Shown: positions 1-9,384 of the stretch, in pieces
How the letters are laid out: the number at the start of each line of letters is the position of its first letter
How positions within the stretch are numbered: the first letter of the stretch is position 1
From: DASQUK01 sp046726215
Lineage (GTDB): Bacteria; Actinomycetota; Acidimicrobiia; Acidimicrobiales; VFJN01
DNA length: 10,685 bases
Assembly (NCBI GenBank): GCA_046726215.1
Contig: JBKPAA010000078.1
Coordinates: 1-10,685, forward strand
Direction of reading: 5' to 3'
Position numbers and translations under genes: made by a program
Notes under the pieces: model-generated
Database searches by the model: none
What the model was told of the DNA's origin: nothing
The model's input: only the letters and a program-made list of their open reading frames with translations

Positions 1-2
1 GG

Positions 3-197
3 GCAGCCCCCGTGCCCCGGAGCGGCCCGGGTGCACCGCCGCCCCCGCCACCGCCCCCGCCGGCGCCCCCGCCACCCGATCGCATCGCGCCGCGGCCGCG
101 CCCCAGGGTCGAGCGCGAGCTGCCGGCGGGGATGCGCATCCCGCCCGACGTCCCGGACTGGGACGACCACTACGACGAAGACGAAGACCGGCATTAG
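3..197 (+). CDS. 3' end of an unidentified gene with a proline-rich, acidic C-terminus (partial)
   Basis: The frame is open from the window edge to a TAG at 195-197, so this is most likely the tail of a gene that begins upstream; the GTG at 12 is only the first possible start inside the window. The visible part has a long proline run, then an Arg/Pro stretch (DRIAPRPRPRVERE), then a conserved-looking block (PAGMRIPPDVPDWDDHY) and an acidic end (DEDEDRH). Low-complexity proline followed by a charged tail suggests a flexible C-terminal extension. I do not recognise the family and assign no function. The next gene starts 43 nt downstream on the same strand, so the two could be co-transcribed. 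Confidence 0.5.
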   Translation, partial: AAPVPRSGPGAPPPPPPPPPAPPPPDRIAPRPRPRVERELPAGMRIPPDVPDWDDHYDEDEDRH

Positions 198-240
198 CCT
201 GGGTCGCGTCCCATCCGACCACCCTTGGGGGAAGCACCAG

Positions 241-1422
241 ATGGCTGGTTCCGTCATCCTCGCCGGTGCCCGCACGCCGATCGGCAAGCTTTCGGGCGCC
301 CTGGCCGGGTTCAAGGCCACGGACCTCGGCGGATTCGCCATCAAGGCCGCCCTCGACCGGGCCGGAGTCGGCACCGACCAGGTCGACTACGTGTTCATGG
401 GCCAGGTGCTCCAGGCGGGCACGGGGCAGATCGCTGCCCGGCAGGCTGCGGCCAACGCCGGCATCCCCATGACGGTGCCCGCTACGACCGTCAACAAGGT
501 GTGCCTGTCGGGGCTCAACGCCATCTACCTCGCGGATCTGCTGATCCAATCGGGTGCCGCCGAGGTCGTCGTGGCCGGGGGCATGGAGTCGATGACCCAG
601 GCGCCGTACCTGCTGCCGGGCGCCCGCGAGGGCTACCGGCTGGGCGACCGCTCAGTGGTGGACTCGATGATGTACGACGGCCTGTTCTGCGCCTTCGACC
701 AGGTGGCCATGGGTGCGGGCACCGAGAAGTACGCGGCGTCGGCTGGCCTCGCCCGCGAACCCCAGGACGACCTCGCGGCCAAGTCGCACGAGCGGGCGTC
801 CGCCGCCATCAAAGAGGGCCGGTTCGCCGAGGAGATCGTCCCCGTGGAGGTGCCACAGCGCCGCGGCGATCCGCTGGTGGTCGACACCGACGAGGGCGTG
901 CGGCCGGGCACCACCCTCGAGTCGCTGGCCGCGCTGCGGCCCGCCTTCGACAAGGCGGGGAACATCACGGCCGGCAACGCCTCACAGATCTCCGACGGTG
1001 CCGCCGCCGTGATCGTCGCCTCCCAGGCTGCGGCCGAGCGGCTGGGAGCCACCGCGCCGCTGGGCGAGATCGTCGGCTACGGGCAGGTCGCAGGCCCCGA
1101 TCCCTCGCTGCTCACCCAGCCGTCGCGGGCGATCCTGGCGGCTCTGGAGTCGGCGGGTAGGTCCCTGGAGGACGTCGACCTGTTCGAGATCAACGAGGCG
1201 TTCGCCGCCGTGGGCCTGGCCTCGATGGAGGACCTCGGCATCACCGACGACGTCGTCAACGTCAACGGCGGCGCCATCGCCCTGGGCCACCCCATCGGCA
1301 TGTCGGGCACCCGCCTCGCCCTCACCCTGCTGCTCGAGCTCAGGCGGCGCAGCGGGGGCCTCGGCGCCGCCGCACTGTGCGGCGGCGGGGGCCAGGGCGA
1401 CGCGGTGCTGCTGGCCGCCTGA
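241..1422 (+). CDS. Acetyl-CoA acetyltransferase (thiolase II family)
   Basis: Predicted cytoplasmic enzyme of 393 aa, close to the usual length of biosynthetic thiolases. The family catalyses reversible condensation of two acetyl-CoA into acetoacetyl-CoA, or thiolysis in the other direction, feeding fatty-acid/ketone breakdown, polyhydroxybutyrate or isoprenoid routes. All catalytic landmarks are visible: nucleophile Cys88 in NKVCLSGL, Asn318 in INEAFA, His350 in GHPIGMSGTR, and Cys380 in LCGGGGQGD. The start is ATG 241 because the protein then begins with the typical VILAGARTPIGKLSG block, and GGGGGAAG at 227-234 is a good ribosome binding site 6 nt upstream. The frame stays open upstream to 31, but that part has no thiolase homology and overlaps the preceding gene. 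Sequence alone cannot separate a degradative from a biosynthetic role. The gene converges with the minus-strand transporter remnant. Confidence 0.95.
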   Translation: MAGSVILAGARTPIGKLSGALAGFKATDLGGFAIKAALDRAGVGTDQVDYVFMGQVLQAGTGQIAARQAAANAGIPMTVPATTVNKVCLSGLNAIYLADLLIQSGAAEVVVAGGMESMTQAPYLLPGAREGYRLGDRSVVDSMMYDGLFCAFDQVAMGAGTEKYAASAGLAREPQDDLAAKSHERASAAIKEGRFAEEIVPVEVPQRRGDPLVVDTDEGVRPGTTLESLAALRPAFDKAGNITAGNASQISDGAAAVIVASQAAAERLGATAPLGEIVGYGQVAGPDPSLLTQPSRAILAALESAGRSLEDVDLFEINEAFAAVGLASMEDLGITDDVVNVNGGAIALGHPIGMSGTRLALTLLLELRRRSGGLGAAALCGGGGQGDAVLLAA

Positions 1423-3490
1423 TTTCCGTTCCGGCGCTGTTTTTGCGCGAGTACCGCAAGAAATCGGCGCCGGAACGTTCCTCAGCGCCGGAACGTTCAG
1501 GGTGGCGAGGGGTCAGTCGGCCGCCAGGCTGAGCCGCCAGGTCGCGCCGGCGCCGTCCCCGGAGCGCGGCGCCGATCCACGTAAGCCCGGCCGTGGCGAG
1601 GGGGATGCCCACGAGGAGGAGCGCCATCGCACCCCAAGGGACCTGGACGAACACGTTGCGGGCCGCGCCGAACGCGTCGCTGGTGTCGCTGAGCACCGCG
1701 AACGACACCAGCAGCCCCGCCGGCACTGCGACCAGCGCCCCCAGCGCCGGTAGCAGAAAGGCCTGCCACACCACGATCGAGCGCCGTACTACGGGAGGGG
1801 CCCCGATGGCCGCCAGCAGCGCCCGCTCGTCGCCGGACTCGCTGGCGTCGAGGGCGAGCGCGATCGCCACGACCAGCAGGGTGAACAACAGGCTGGCGCC
1901 GGCGGCAACCCACGTGTACGTGCCGCCGTGATGCTCCGTGCTGCCGTGCTGGCGGCCGATCCGCGCATAGATGTTCGATTCGGTGCCGCCGGGGTCCGTC
2001 AGGTACTGGCGGATCTGGTCCTCCGCATCGCCGGCTATCGCCCGCTCGATCGCGTGCACCTGCGTGTCGGTCAGGTCGCGCGGGGCCAGGAACAGGGTGG
2101 CGTACTCGGCCGGAACCGCGCCCCAACGGTCCGCGGTCTCTTCTGACACGAGGGCGATCTGGCTGCCATCGGCTAGGCGGGTCATCGGATCGGCGGCGAC
2201 GTCGCGGCGCTCGAGCGGCCCGGTACCGCCGCCCGGCACCAACAGGCTCACGGAGGCATCGGGACTGACCAGGTCGAAGACGACGACCTTTCCCGCCTCG
2301 AGAGCGGCGATCGTCGACTGCGGAACATCCAGCGTGCGCAAGTCGTCGGCCGAGGCCACCAGGACGGTGCGGCTGCTGTCCGTCCCCGCGTAGGGATCCG
2401 CGTCGGGATCCGAGTAGCGCGGGTCGGCGATGTGCAGCGACAGCGGCGCTCCTGTCGCCCCACCTCGGCCGTCGGCGTCGCGGGGCACGGCGATGTGGAC
2501 GGCGAGCTCCCTGGCGCCGGGCAGGGCGTCCCGGACGTCGGAGAGAGCGCCGGCGACCTCGCTGTGCGCTGCCCCTCCGTGCACGACGAACACCTCGTCG
2601 TCGGCCAGTCGATCGGCATCGTCGACCGCTTGGTTCGCACTGTCCCGCGCGTCGTCGGTCAGCGCCGAGGCGGCGGCGAAGACCGACAGCCCCGCCGGGG
2701 CGATGACAGCGGCCACCACCGCTCCCGATCGCAGGCGGTGCCGGGCCAACCCCCGTGCCGCCACCCGGGCACCGCCGCGCAGCCGCCGGGCCAGGGGTTC
2801 GGTGTGCGACACGATCCAGGGTGCCAACGCCGTCCCGCCGAGCAGCACGGCCAGTGCGGCCGCCACGCCGACACCCCATGGCCCGTCGTCGAGCCTGGTC
2901 CAGAGCGCGAGCGCCGCGACACCGGCACCGATCGCACCCGCGCCGGCGAGAGGCACGGCCGCCGGGACGCGTCCGGCCGGGCGCCGCCCCGCCATCGCCG
3001 CCAAAACGGGCACCCGGCTTGCGCTACGGGCCGGCAGCCAGGCCGCCGCCGTGGCGGCCACCACGCCGAGGGCAACGGGGACCACGAGGTCCAGGGCGTG
3101 CACGCGCAGCGGCGGCAGGGTGCGGTCGATGCGATCCGCGATCCACGGACGGGCGGCGGCGGCGCACGCGAGCCCCAGCGCCGCGCGGAGCACCGATGCC
3201 AGCGCGCCCGTGACCGTGCCCTGCAGAAGCACGGCACGCCGCATCGCGGTCGGGGGGGCGCCGCTGGCGCTGAGCAGGCCCAACGTGCGCAGCTGCCGGC
3301 GGGCTCCCAACGCAAACGCCGCCGATGCCACGATGGCGGTCACCACCAGCACGACTCCGACGATCACGTAGGCGGACGTGACCCGGTTCCGGACCTCGTC
3401 GCGCATGTAACGGAACGGTTTGCCGTCCCCACCGGCGTGGCTGGAGGCGGCGACCTGTGCCGGTGCCGGACGTCGGGCCGTCCAGGCCAC
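1340..3490 (-). CDS. FtsX-type ABC transporter permease, N-terminally truncated and extended at the C-terminus (possible pseudogene)
   Basis: The frame encodes up to 716 aa. Likely membrane segments fall near residues 40-61, 86-110, 131-151, 179-197, 206-224, 256-275, 526-547, 570-597 and 628-650, with a large predicted extracytoplasmic domain from about 276 to 525. The signature FtsX-domain element GARRQLRTLGLLSASGAP occurs near residues 62-79, and a second one (DERALLAAIGAPPVVRRS) near 564-581. Family members normally begin with a membrane helix and an extracytoplasmic domain before the first FtsX domain. Here that part is missing and the frame begins inside sequence matching the upstream ABC ATPase in another frame. 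GTG 3490 is the longest start; ATG 3406 is equally possible. The C-terminus normally ends soon after the last helix, but this frame runs through the 1427-1498 repeat and 83 nt antisense to the thiolase gene. Activity is doubtful. Confidence 0.7.
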   Translation of the reverse strand: MAWTARRPAPAQVAASSHAGGDGKPFRYMRDEVRNRVTSAYVIVGVVLVVTAIVASAAFALGARRQLRTLGLLSASGAPPTAMRRAVLLQGTVTGALASVLRAALGLACAAAARPWIADRIDRTLPPLRVHALDLVVPVALGVVAATAAAWLPARSASRVPVLAAMAGRRPAGRVPAAVPLAGAGAIGAGVAALALWTRLDDGPWGVGVAAALAVLLGGTALAPWIVSHTEPLARRLRGGARVAARGLARHRLRSGAVVAAVIAPAGLSVFAAASALTDDARDSANQAVDDADRLADDEVFVVHGGAAHSEVAGALSDVRDALPGARELAVHIAVPRDADGRGGATGAPLSLHIADPRYSDPDADPYAGTDSSRTVLVASADDLRTLDVPQSTIAALEAGKVVVFDLVSPDASVSLLVPGGGTGPLERRDVAADPMTRLADGSQIALVSEETADRWGAVPAEYATLFLAPRDLTDTQVHAIERAIAGDAEDQIRQYLTDPGGTESNIYARIGRQHGSTEHHGGTYTWVAAGASLLFTLLVVAIALALDASESGDERALLAAIGAPPVVRRSIVVWQAFLLPALGALVAVPAGLLVSFAVLSDTSDAFGAARNVFVQVPWGAMALLLVGIPLATAGLTWIGAALRGRRRRDLAAQPGGRLTPRHPERSGAEERSGADFLRYSRKNSAGTEIRRPAAPRRPGPRRRTVRRRRGPRCAA
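1427..1498. repeat. Inverted and direct repeat cluster between convergent genes (REP-like or terminator-like)
   Basis: CGTTCCGGCGCTG at 1427-1439 is a perfect 13-bp inverted match to CAGCGCCGGAACG at 1483-1495. Its first 11 bases also pair with GCGCCGGAACG at 1467-1477. The unit GCGCCGGAACGTTC occurs directly repeated at 1467-1480 and 1485-1498, an 18-nt period. Inside the 1427-1477 arms a smaller stem, TTGCG (1443-1447) with CGCAA (1455-1459), makes the whole an almost continuous imperfect palindrome of about 51 nt. It begins 4 nt after the thiolase stop and lies downstream of the likely natural end of the permease, so it could act as a bidirectional terminator. There is no U-tract after the stem, so a dispersed palindromic repeat is an equal possibility. 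Confidence 0.7.
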
Positions 3491-3677
3491 CCGCCAGGTG
3501 CAGCAGCGTGGACTTGCCCGACGCGCTCGGCCCGCTGACGGCGACGAACTCGCCGAGCGCCACGGTCAGGGATACGCCATCGAGCGCTCGCACCCCGACC
3601 GGACCGGATCCGTAGATCTTCACGACGTCGCGCAGTTCGATGGTGGGCGCCGGCCTGGCGCGCTCGGTCACGTTCAC
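3465..3677 (-). pseudogene. ABC transporter ATP-binding protein, N-terminal fragment only
   Basis: Starting at GTG 3677, about 71 residues match a LolD/MacB-type ATPase: TIELRDVVKIYGSG, VRALDGVSL, then a Walker A P-loop SGPSASGKSTLL, then LHLAGGLDGPTSG, where these ATPases normally continue toward the Q-loop. After about 3465 the frame becomes unrelated Arg/Pro-rich sequence that shadows the permease. The Q-loop, LSGGQ signature, Walker B and H-loop are absent, so this cannot be a working ATPase. GTG 3677 overlaps the padR TGA (GTGA), with GAGGGGGA just upstream, so the start is still translationally coupled. The permease frame is offset by one base from this frame, so no single ATPase-permease fusion would be made from this start. 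I read it as the left edge of a deletion joining ATPase and permease genes. Confidence 0.75.
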
Positions 3678-4372
3678 CGTTCCCCCTCTTCGTCTAGTGG
3701 TGTGGTCCCGTTGCCCGCGTGCGACGGCCGCTGCGCCAGACGCGCTTCGCACAGGTCCAGCCAGCGCAGGTCGGCCTCGGCCCGAGCCAAGAGCGCATCG
3801 GCCACGAGCGCGGGCGCGAGGGCGGTCAGGTCGCCGTCGCGGGGAGCGGCACCGCGGCCGCCAGCGCTGCCGGCACCGGCACCGCGCGTGCCGGCCCCCA
3901 CGCTCGCCGGCGTCGATCGTAGGGCCCGCCGACGCGCCTGGAGCGCGGCCGTCAGGGCGGTCCGCTGACGCGTCACCACCGCCAGGGCGTGCTCGCGTCC
4001 TCCCGCCAGCCCCAGCAACACCTTGGCGAGCAGTTCGTCGCGGGGTGGGGGCTCGTCCCCGGCCGTCGCCTCGAACCAGTCACGGAGGGCCTCGCGCCCG
4101 GCGCGGGTGATCGCGTAGTACTTGTGCTCCCGCCCGCCGGAGCCGGCCGACTCCGACGGACCCGCCGCGCCATCCCCGTCGCCGGGGCGAGTGACCGCTA
4201 CCAGCCCGTCGCGTTCCAGCCGCTCGAGGGTCGTGTACACCTGCCCGATGTTCAGCGGCCAGGCGCCGCCCGTGTAGGCCTCGAACTGCGACCGGAGCTG
4301 GTAGCCGTACATGTCGGCCTGGTCGAGGAGGGCCAGCAGGCCCTGGCGGACGGACGCATACGCAGTATGCAT
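3674..4372 (-). CDS. PadR-family transcriptional regulator
   Basis: 232 aa. The N-terminal winged helix-turn-helix (about 1-95) has the PadR pattern: SVRQGLLALLDQADMYGYQL, then LNIGQVYTTLERLERDGLV as recognition region, and REHKYYAITRAGREALRDWF as the wing. A Gly/Ser-rich stretch (GDGDGAAGPSESAGSGG) lengthens the wing. The C-terminal helical dimerisation part is interrupted by a Gly/Ala/Arg low-complexity segment near 155-185. PadR proteins bind palindromes and often repress themselves and an adjacent transporter; here the next gene in the transcript is an ABC ATPase remnant joined by a 4-nt GTGA overlap. ATG 4372 is required because a later start would remove the first helix. The operator-like palindromes at 4356-4382 cover this start codon, which suggests autoregulation. 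The ligand is unknown. Confidence 0.88.
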   Translation of the reverse strand: MHTAYASVRQGLLALLDQADMYGYQLRSQFEAYTGGAWPLNIGQVYTTLERLERDGLVAVTRPGDGDGAAGPSESAGSGGREHKYYAITRAGREALRDWFEATAGDEPPPRDELLAKVLLGLAGGREHALAVVTRQRTALTAALQARRRALRSTPASVGAGTRGAGAGSAGGRGAAPRDGDLTALAPALVADALLARAEADLRWLDLCEARLAQRPSHAGNGTTPLDEEGER

Positions 4373-4382
4373 ACGAGGTATG
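4356..4382. promoter_or_regulatory. Tandem palindromic operator candidate over the padR start
   Basis: Two inverted repeats of the form ATAC-N3-GTAT sit head to tail: GCATAC-GCA-GTATGC at 4356-4370 and CATAC-GAG-GTATG at 4370-4382. Their centres are 13 bp apart. They share the perfect 10-bp palindrome GTATGCATAC at 4365-4374. On the minus strand a TTGACG box (4392-4387) with CATACT (4369-4364) 17 nt further on gives a fair promoter match overlapping the palindromes, although that placement would put transcription start inside the coding region; a leaderless transcript starting nearer the ATG is the alternative. PadR proteins typically bind short dyads of this kind. Binding by this PadR is inferred. 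Confidence 0.6.
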
Positions 4383-4409
4383 TATTCGTCAAGCCCGGGA
4401 GGCGAGTGT

Positions 4410-4439
4410 TTGACAGTCGCTCGCCCGTGCCTTTCAACT
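4410..4439 (+). promoter_or_regulatory. Candidate topA promoter, possibly giving a leaderless transcript
   Basis: TTGACA at 4410-4415 is a perfect -35 hexamer. At an 18-nt spacing TCAACT (4434-4439) is a weak -10 (3 of 6). Initiation would then fall about at the topA ATG (4448). No purine-rich ribosome binding site precedes this ATG, which agrees with leaderless translation, common in actinobacteria. The box lies 28 nt beyond the last padR operator half-site, so padR and topA probably have separate promoters. Confidence 0.4.
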
Positions 4440-4447
4440 GTCCGCCG

Positions 4448-7207
<2,760 letters not shown>

Positions 7208-7246
7208 CGACTGCCCGCAGGCGATAGCCCTCTAGCGTTTTCTTTG

Positions 7247-8707
7247 ATGGAGCTGCGCGACCACGACGTGGACGACCCGTCCGAGATCGTTGGGGCACTC
7301 CGGGCGCTCCACGGTTGCCCTGGTGAGGGCGCGTCGTTCGTCGAACGGATCTTCGGGACGGCCACGTTCTTCCGCCTGTGGCTCGCCCAGGCCCTGTCGT
7401 CGCTGGGGGACTGGCTGGGCTTCCTGGCGATCCTGATCCTCGCCAGCCGCCTGGGCGCTGGGGCGCCGGGCGCCTCCGTGGGCTTGGTGATGGCGGCCCG
7501 CATCGTCCCCGGCTTCTTCCTGTCCGCCGGGGCGGGCGTGCTGATCGACCGCATGGACCGCAAGCAGGTGATGGTCGCCTCCATGCTGGTCAGGGCGGCT
7601 GTGGTGGCCACGCTGCCGTTCGTCGACTCTGTGATCGGCCTGGTGTTCGCGTCGCTCGTGCTGGAGCTGGCCACGTTGTTCTTCTCGCCGGCCAAGGAGG
7701 CGACCGTCCCCAACCTGGTGCCGGCCGACAAGCTGGTTGCCGCCAACTCGCTCGGGCTGGCGGCGGCGTACGGCACCTTCCCCCTGGCCGCCGGCATGTT
7801 CGCCCTGCTGGCCGAGGTGGCCCAGTGGTTGGGCGGCATCAACGCCTTCGACAGCCTCCGCACGAGCCATGAGGCGGTGGCGTTCTACGCCACCGTCGTG
7901 TGCTACCTGGCGTCAGCACTGATCATCTATCGGCTCGCCATCCCGCGCGAGCACATCCGCTCCGGCGCCGACCGCTCCGCGATCGACCCGGGCCAGGTGT
8001 TCACCGAGATCAAGGAGGGTTGGCATTACGCCTTCATCAACCCGGTCGTTCGGGCGGTGAACGTGGGCCTGGCGTGCGGGCTCATCGGTGGCGGCATGCT
8101 GATCCCGTTGGGTCAGACGTTCTCGGATCAGGTCCTGCACGAGGGCCCGAGCGGCTACGGCGTCTTCGTGTTCGCCCTCGGCGTCGGCACCGGCGTCGGG
8201 GTCGTCGGCGTCTCGGCGCTGCAGACCCGGCTGCGCAAGGCCCGGACGTTCGTGGTGTCCCTGTTCCTTGCCGGCGTGGCGCTGATCGTCGGCGTCTCGA
8301 TGTCGACGCTGACCCTGTCGGCCATGTGGGTGGCGATCATGGGCATCTTCGCCGGCAGCGTCTACGTGCTGGGGTTCACGCTGCTGCACGAGAGCGTCGA
8401 GGACGAGCTGCGGGGCCGCATCTTCTCGGCGCTCTACACCTTGGTCCGGCTCTGCGTGCTGCTGGCCATGGCCGTGGGACCGGTGCTCGCGGATCTGCTC
8501 GACGGCGCGTCGGACCGGCTGATCGGCGGGCGGGTCGAGGTGGGGATCGAGATCTCGGTGCCGGGCGTGCGGCTCACGTTGTGGCTGGCCGGCATCATCA
8601 TGTTGCTGGCCGGCGCCCTGTCCGCGGCGGCCCTGGGGGGCGTGCGCTCCCGGTCGTCGGCGGGCGCGGAGCCGGGCGCCCGCCCCCGCGAGCGGTCGGT
8701 GGCATGA
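7247..8707 (+). CDS. MFS transporter of unknown substrate, coupled to tmk
   Basis: 486 aa integral membrane protein. After a ~35-residue hydrophilic N-terminus come many hydrophobic segments (for example LGFLAILILA, VGLVMAARIVPGFFLSAGAGV, VIGLVFASLVLELATLFF, VFVFALGVGTGVGVVGV, WVAIMGIFAGSVYVLGFTLL, LTLWLAGIIMLLAGALSAAAL), about 12 in all. The MFS motif A is clear after the second helix as GVLIDRMDRKQV (97-108). FFSPAKEATVPNLVPADKLVAANSL resembles multidrug/lysophospholipid-exporter-like MFS proteins. The substrate cannot be read from sequence. ATG 7247 is taken; TTG 7244 just before it is possible; no convincing ribosome binding site is seen. It follows topA by 39 nt and overlaps tmk by ATGA at 8704-8707, implying translational coupling. 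In Streptomyces, as I recall, an MFS domain is fused to thymidylate kinase at this locus; here the two are separate genes. Confidence 0.9.
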   Translation: MELRDHDVDDPSEIVGALRALHGCPGEGASFVERIFGTATFFRLWLAQALSSLGDWLGFLAILILASRLGAGAPGASVGLVMAARIVPGFFLSAGAGVLIDRMDRKQVMVASMLVRAAVVATLPFVDSVIGLVFASLVLELATLFFSPAKEATVPNLVPADKLVAANSLGLAAAYGTFPLAAGMFALLAEVAQWLGGINAFDSLRTSHEAVAFYATVVCYLASALIIYRLAIPREHIRSGADRSAIDPGQVFTEIKEGWHYAFINPVVRAVNVGLACGLIGGGMLIPLGQTFSDQVLHEGPSGYGVFVFALGVGTGVGVVGVSALQTRLRKARTFVVSLFLAGVALIVGVSMSTLTLSAMWVAIMGIFAGSVYVLGFTLLHESVEDELRGRIFSALYTLVRLCVLLAMAVGPVLADLLDGASDRLIGGRVEVGIEISVPGVRLTLWLAGIIMLLAGALSAAALGGVRSRSSAGAEPGARPRERSVA

Positions 8708-9384
8708 GTCCGTCGGCGGCGCGCGCCGGCCGCTTCATCGTGTTCGAGGGAGGCGAGGGCAGCGGCAAGTCCACCCAGGCGGCCCGGCTGGCCGACCGCC
8801 TCGGGGCGGTGCTCACCCGGGAGCCCGGGGGGACGGCCATCGGTGACGCGCTGCGGGCGCTGCTGCTCGACGCCCGCACCACGGGGCTCGACGACCGCGC
8901 CGAGGCGCTGCTGATGGCCGCCGACCGGGCGCAGCACGTCGCCGAGGTGATCCGCCCGGCCCTGTCCTCAGGCCTGCACGTCGTCTGCGACCGCTACGTC
9001 GGATCGACGCTGGCGTACCAGGGATTCGGGCGGGGCCTTCCGGTCGATGAGCTGCGCCGGCTGTCGGCGTGGGCTGCGGCCGGCCTCACGCCCGACGCGG
9101 TGGTACTGCTCGACGTCCCCCGTGAGCTGGGGTCGACGCGCGCCGCCGGCCGCGTCGATCCCCTGCCCGACCGTGTGGAGGCCGCAGGTGATGGCTTCCA
9201 CGACCGGGTCGCGGAGGGATATCGGGTGCTGGCCGCCGCCGATCCGGCCCACTGGGTCGTGGTGGACGGCACCGAGCCGGCGGACGACGTCGAGGCGGTG
9301 GTGTGGAAGTCGGTCGTGGCCCGCTGCCCGGAGCTGGCCCGCGGCCACGGCGCCGGCCCGCCCCCCTCCCGCCCGAGGTCATAG
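8704..9384 (+). CDS. tmk: Thymidylate kinase (dTMP kinase)
   Basis: 226 aa cytoplasmic P-loop kinase converting dTMP to dTDP with ATP, the shared last step before dTTP in de novo and salvage routes. Visible motifs: FIVFEGGEGSGKSTQ (P-loop 16-24, Lys22), TREPGGT (38-44, substrate loop), CDRYVGSTLAYQGFGRG (Asp96-Arg97-Tyr98), AVVLLDVP strand, and the lid region GRVDPLPDRVEAAGDGFHDRV. Length is ordinary for the family apart from a short GHGAGPPPSRPRS tail. The ATG is fixed by the ATGA overlap with the MFS gene and a position just ahead of the first beta strand. The stop codon at 9382-9384 lies inside the first copy of the 9375-9468 repeat, so the last residues may have been set by the repeat's arrival. 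Confidence 0.96.
   Translation: MSPSAARAGRFIVFEGGEGSGKSTQAARLADRLGAVLTREPGGTAIGDALRALLLDARTTGLDDRAEALLMAADRAQHVAEVIRPALSSGLHVVCDRYVGSTLAYQGFGRGLPVDELRRLSAWAAAGLTPDAVVLLDVPRELGSTRAAGRVDPLPDRVEAAGDGFHDRVAEGYRVLAAADPAHWVVVDGTEPADDVEAVVWKSVVARCPELARGHGAGPPPSRPRS

Noticed and set aside
31..240. 70-residue N-terminal extension of the thiolase
   Set aside because: It overlaps the preceding gene in another frame, is Arg/Pro-rich, and is separated from the conserved start by a good ribosome binding site at 227-234.
3024..3464. Continuation of the ABC ATPase frame beyond residue 71
   Set aside because: The frame stays open but encodes Arg/Gly/Pro-rich sequence without Q-loop, LSGGQ, Walker B or H-loop; the same DNA encodes permease helices in another frame.
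2432..3538. 368-aa plus-strand open frame opposite the permease
   Set aside because: Shadow composition without motifs. The opposite strand shows membrane helices and FtsX signatures, even if that gene is damaged.
7208..7246. Terminator or strong promoter between topA and the MFS gene
   Set aside because: The 39-nt gap shows no stem followed by T-run; TAGCGT is only a weak -10 match with no -35, so co-transcription is the simpler reading.
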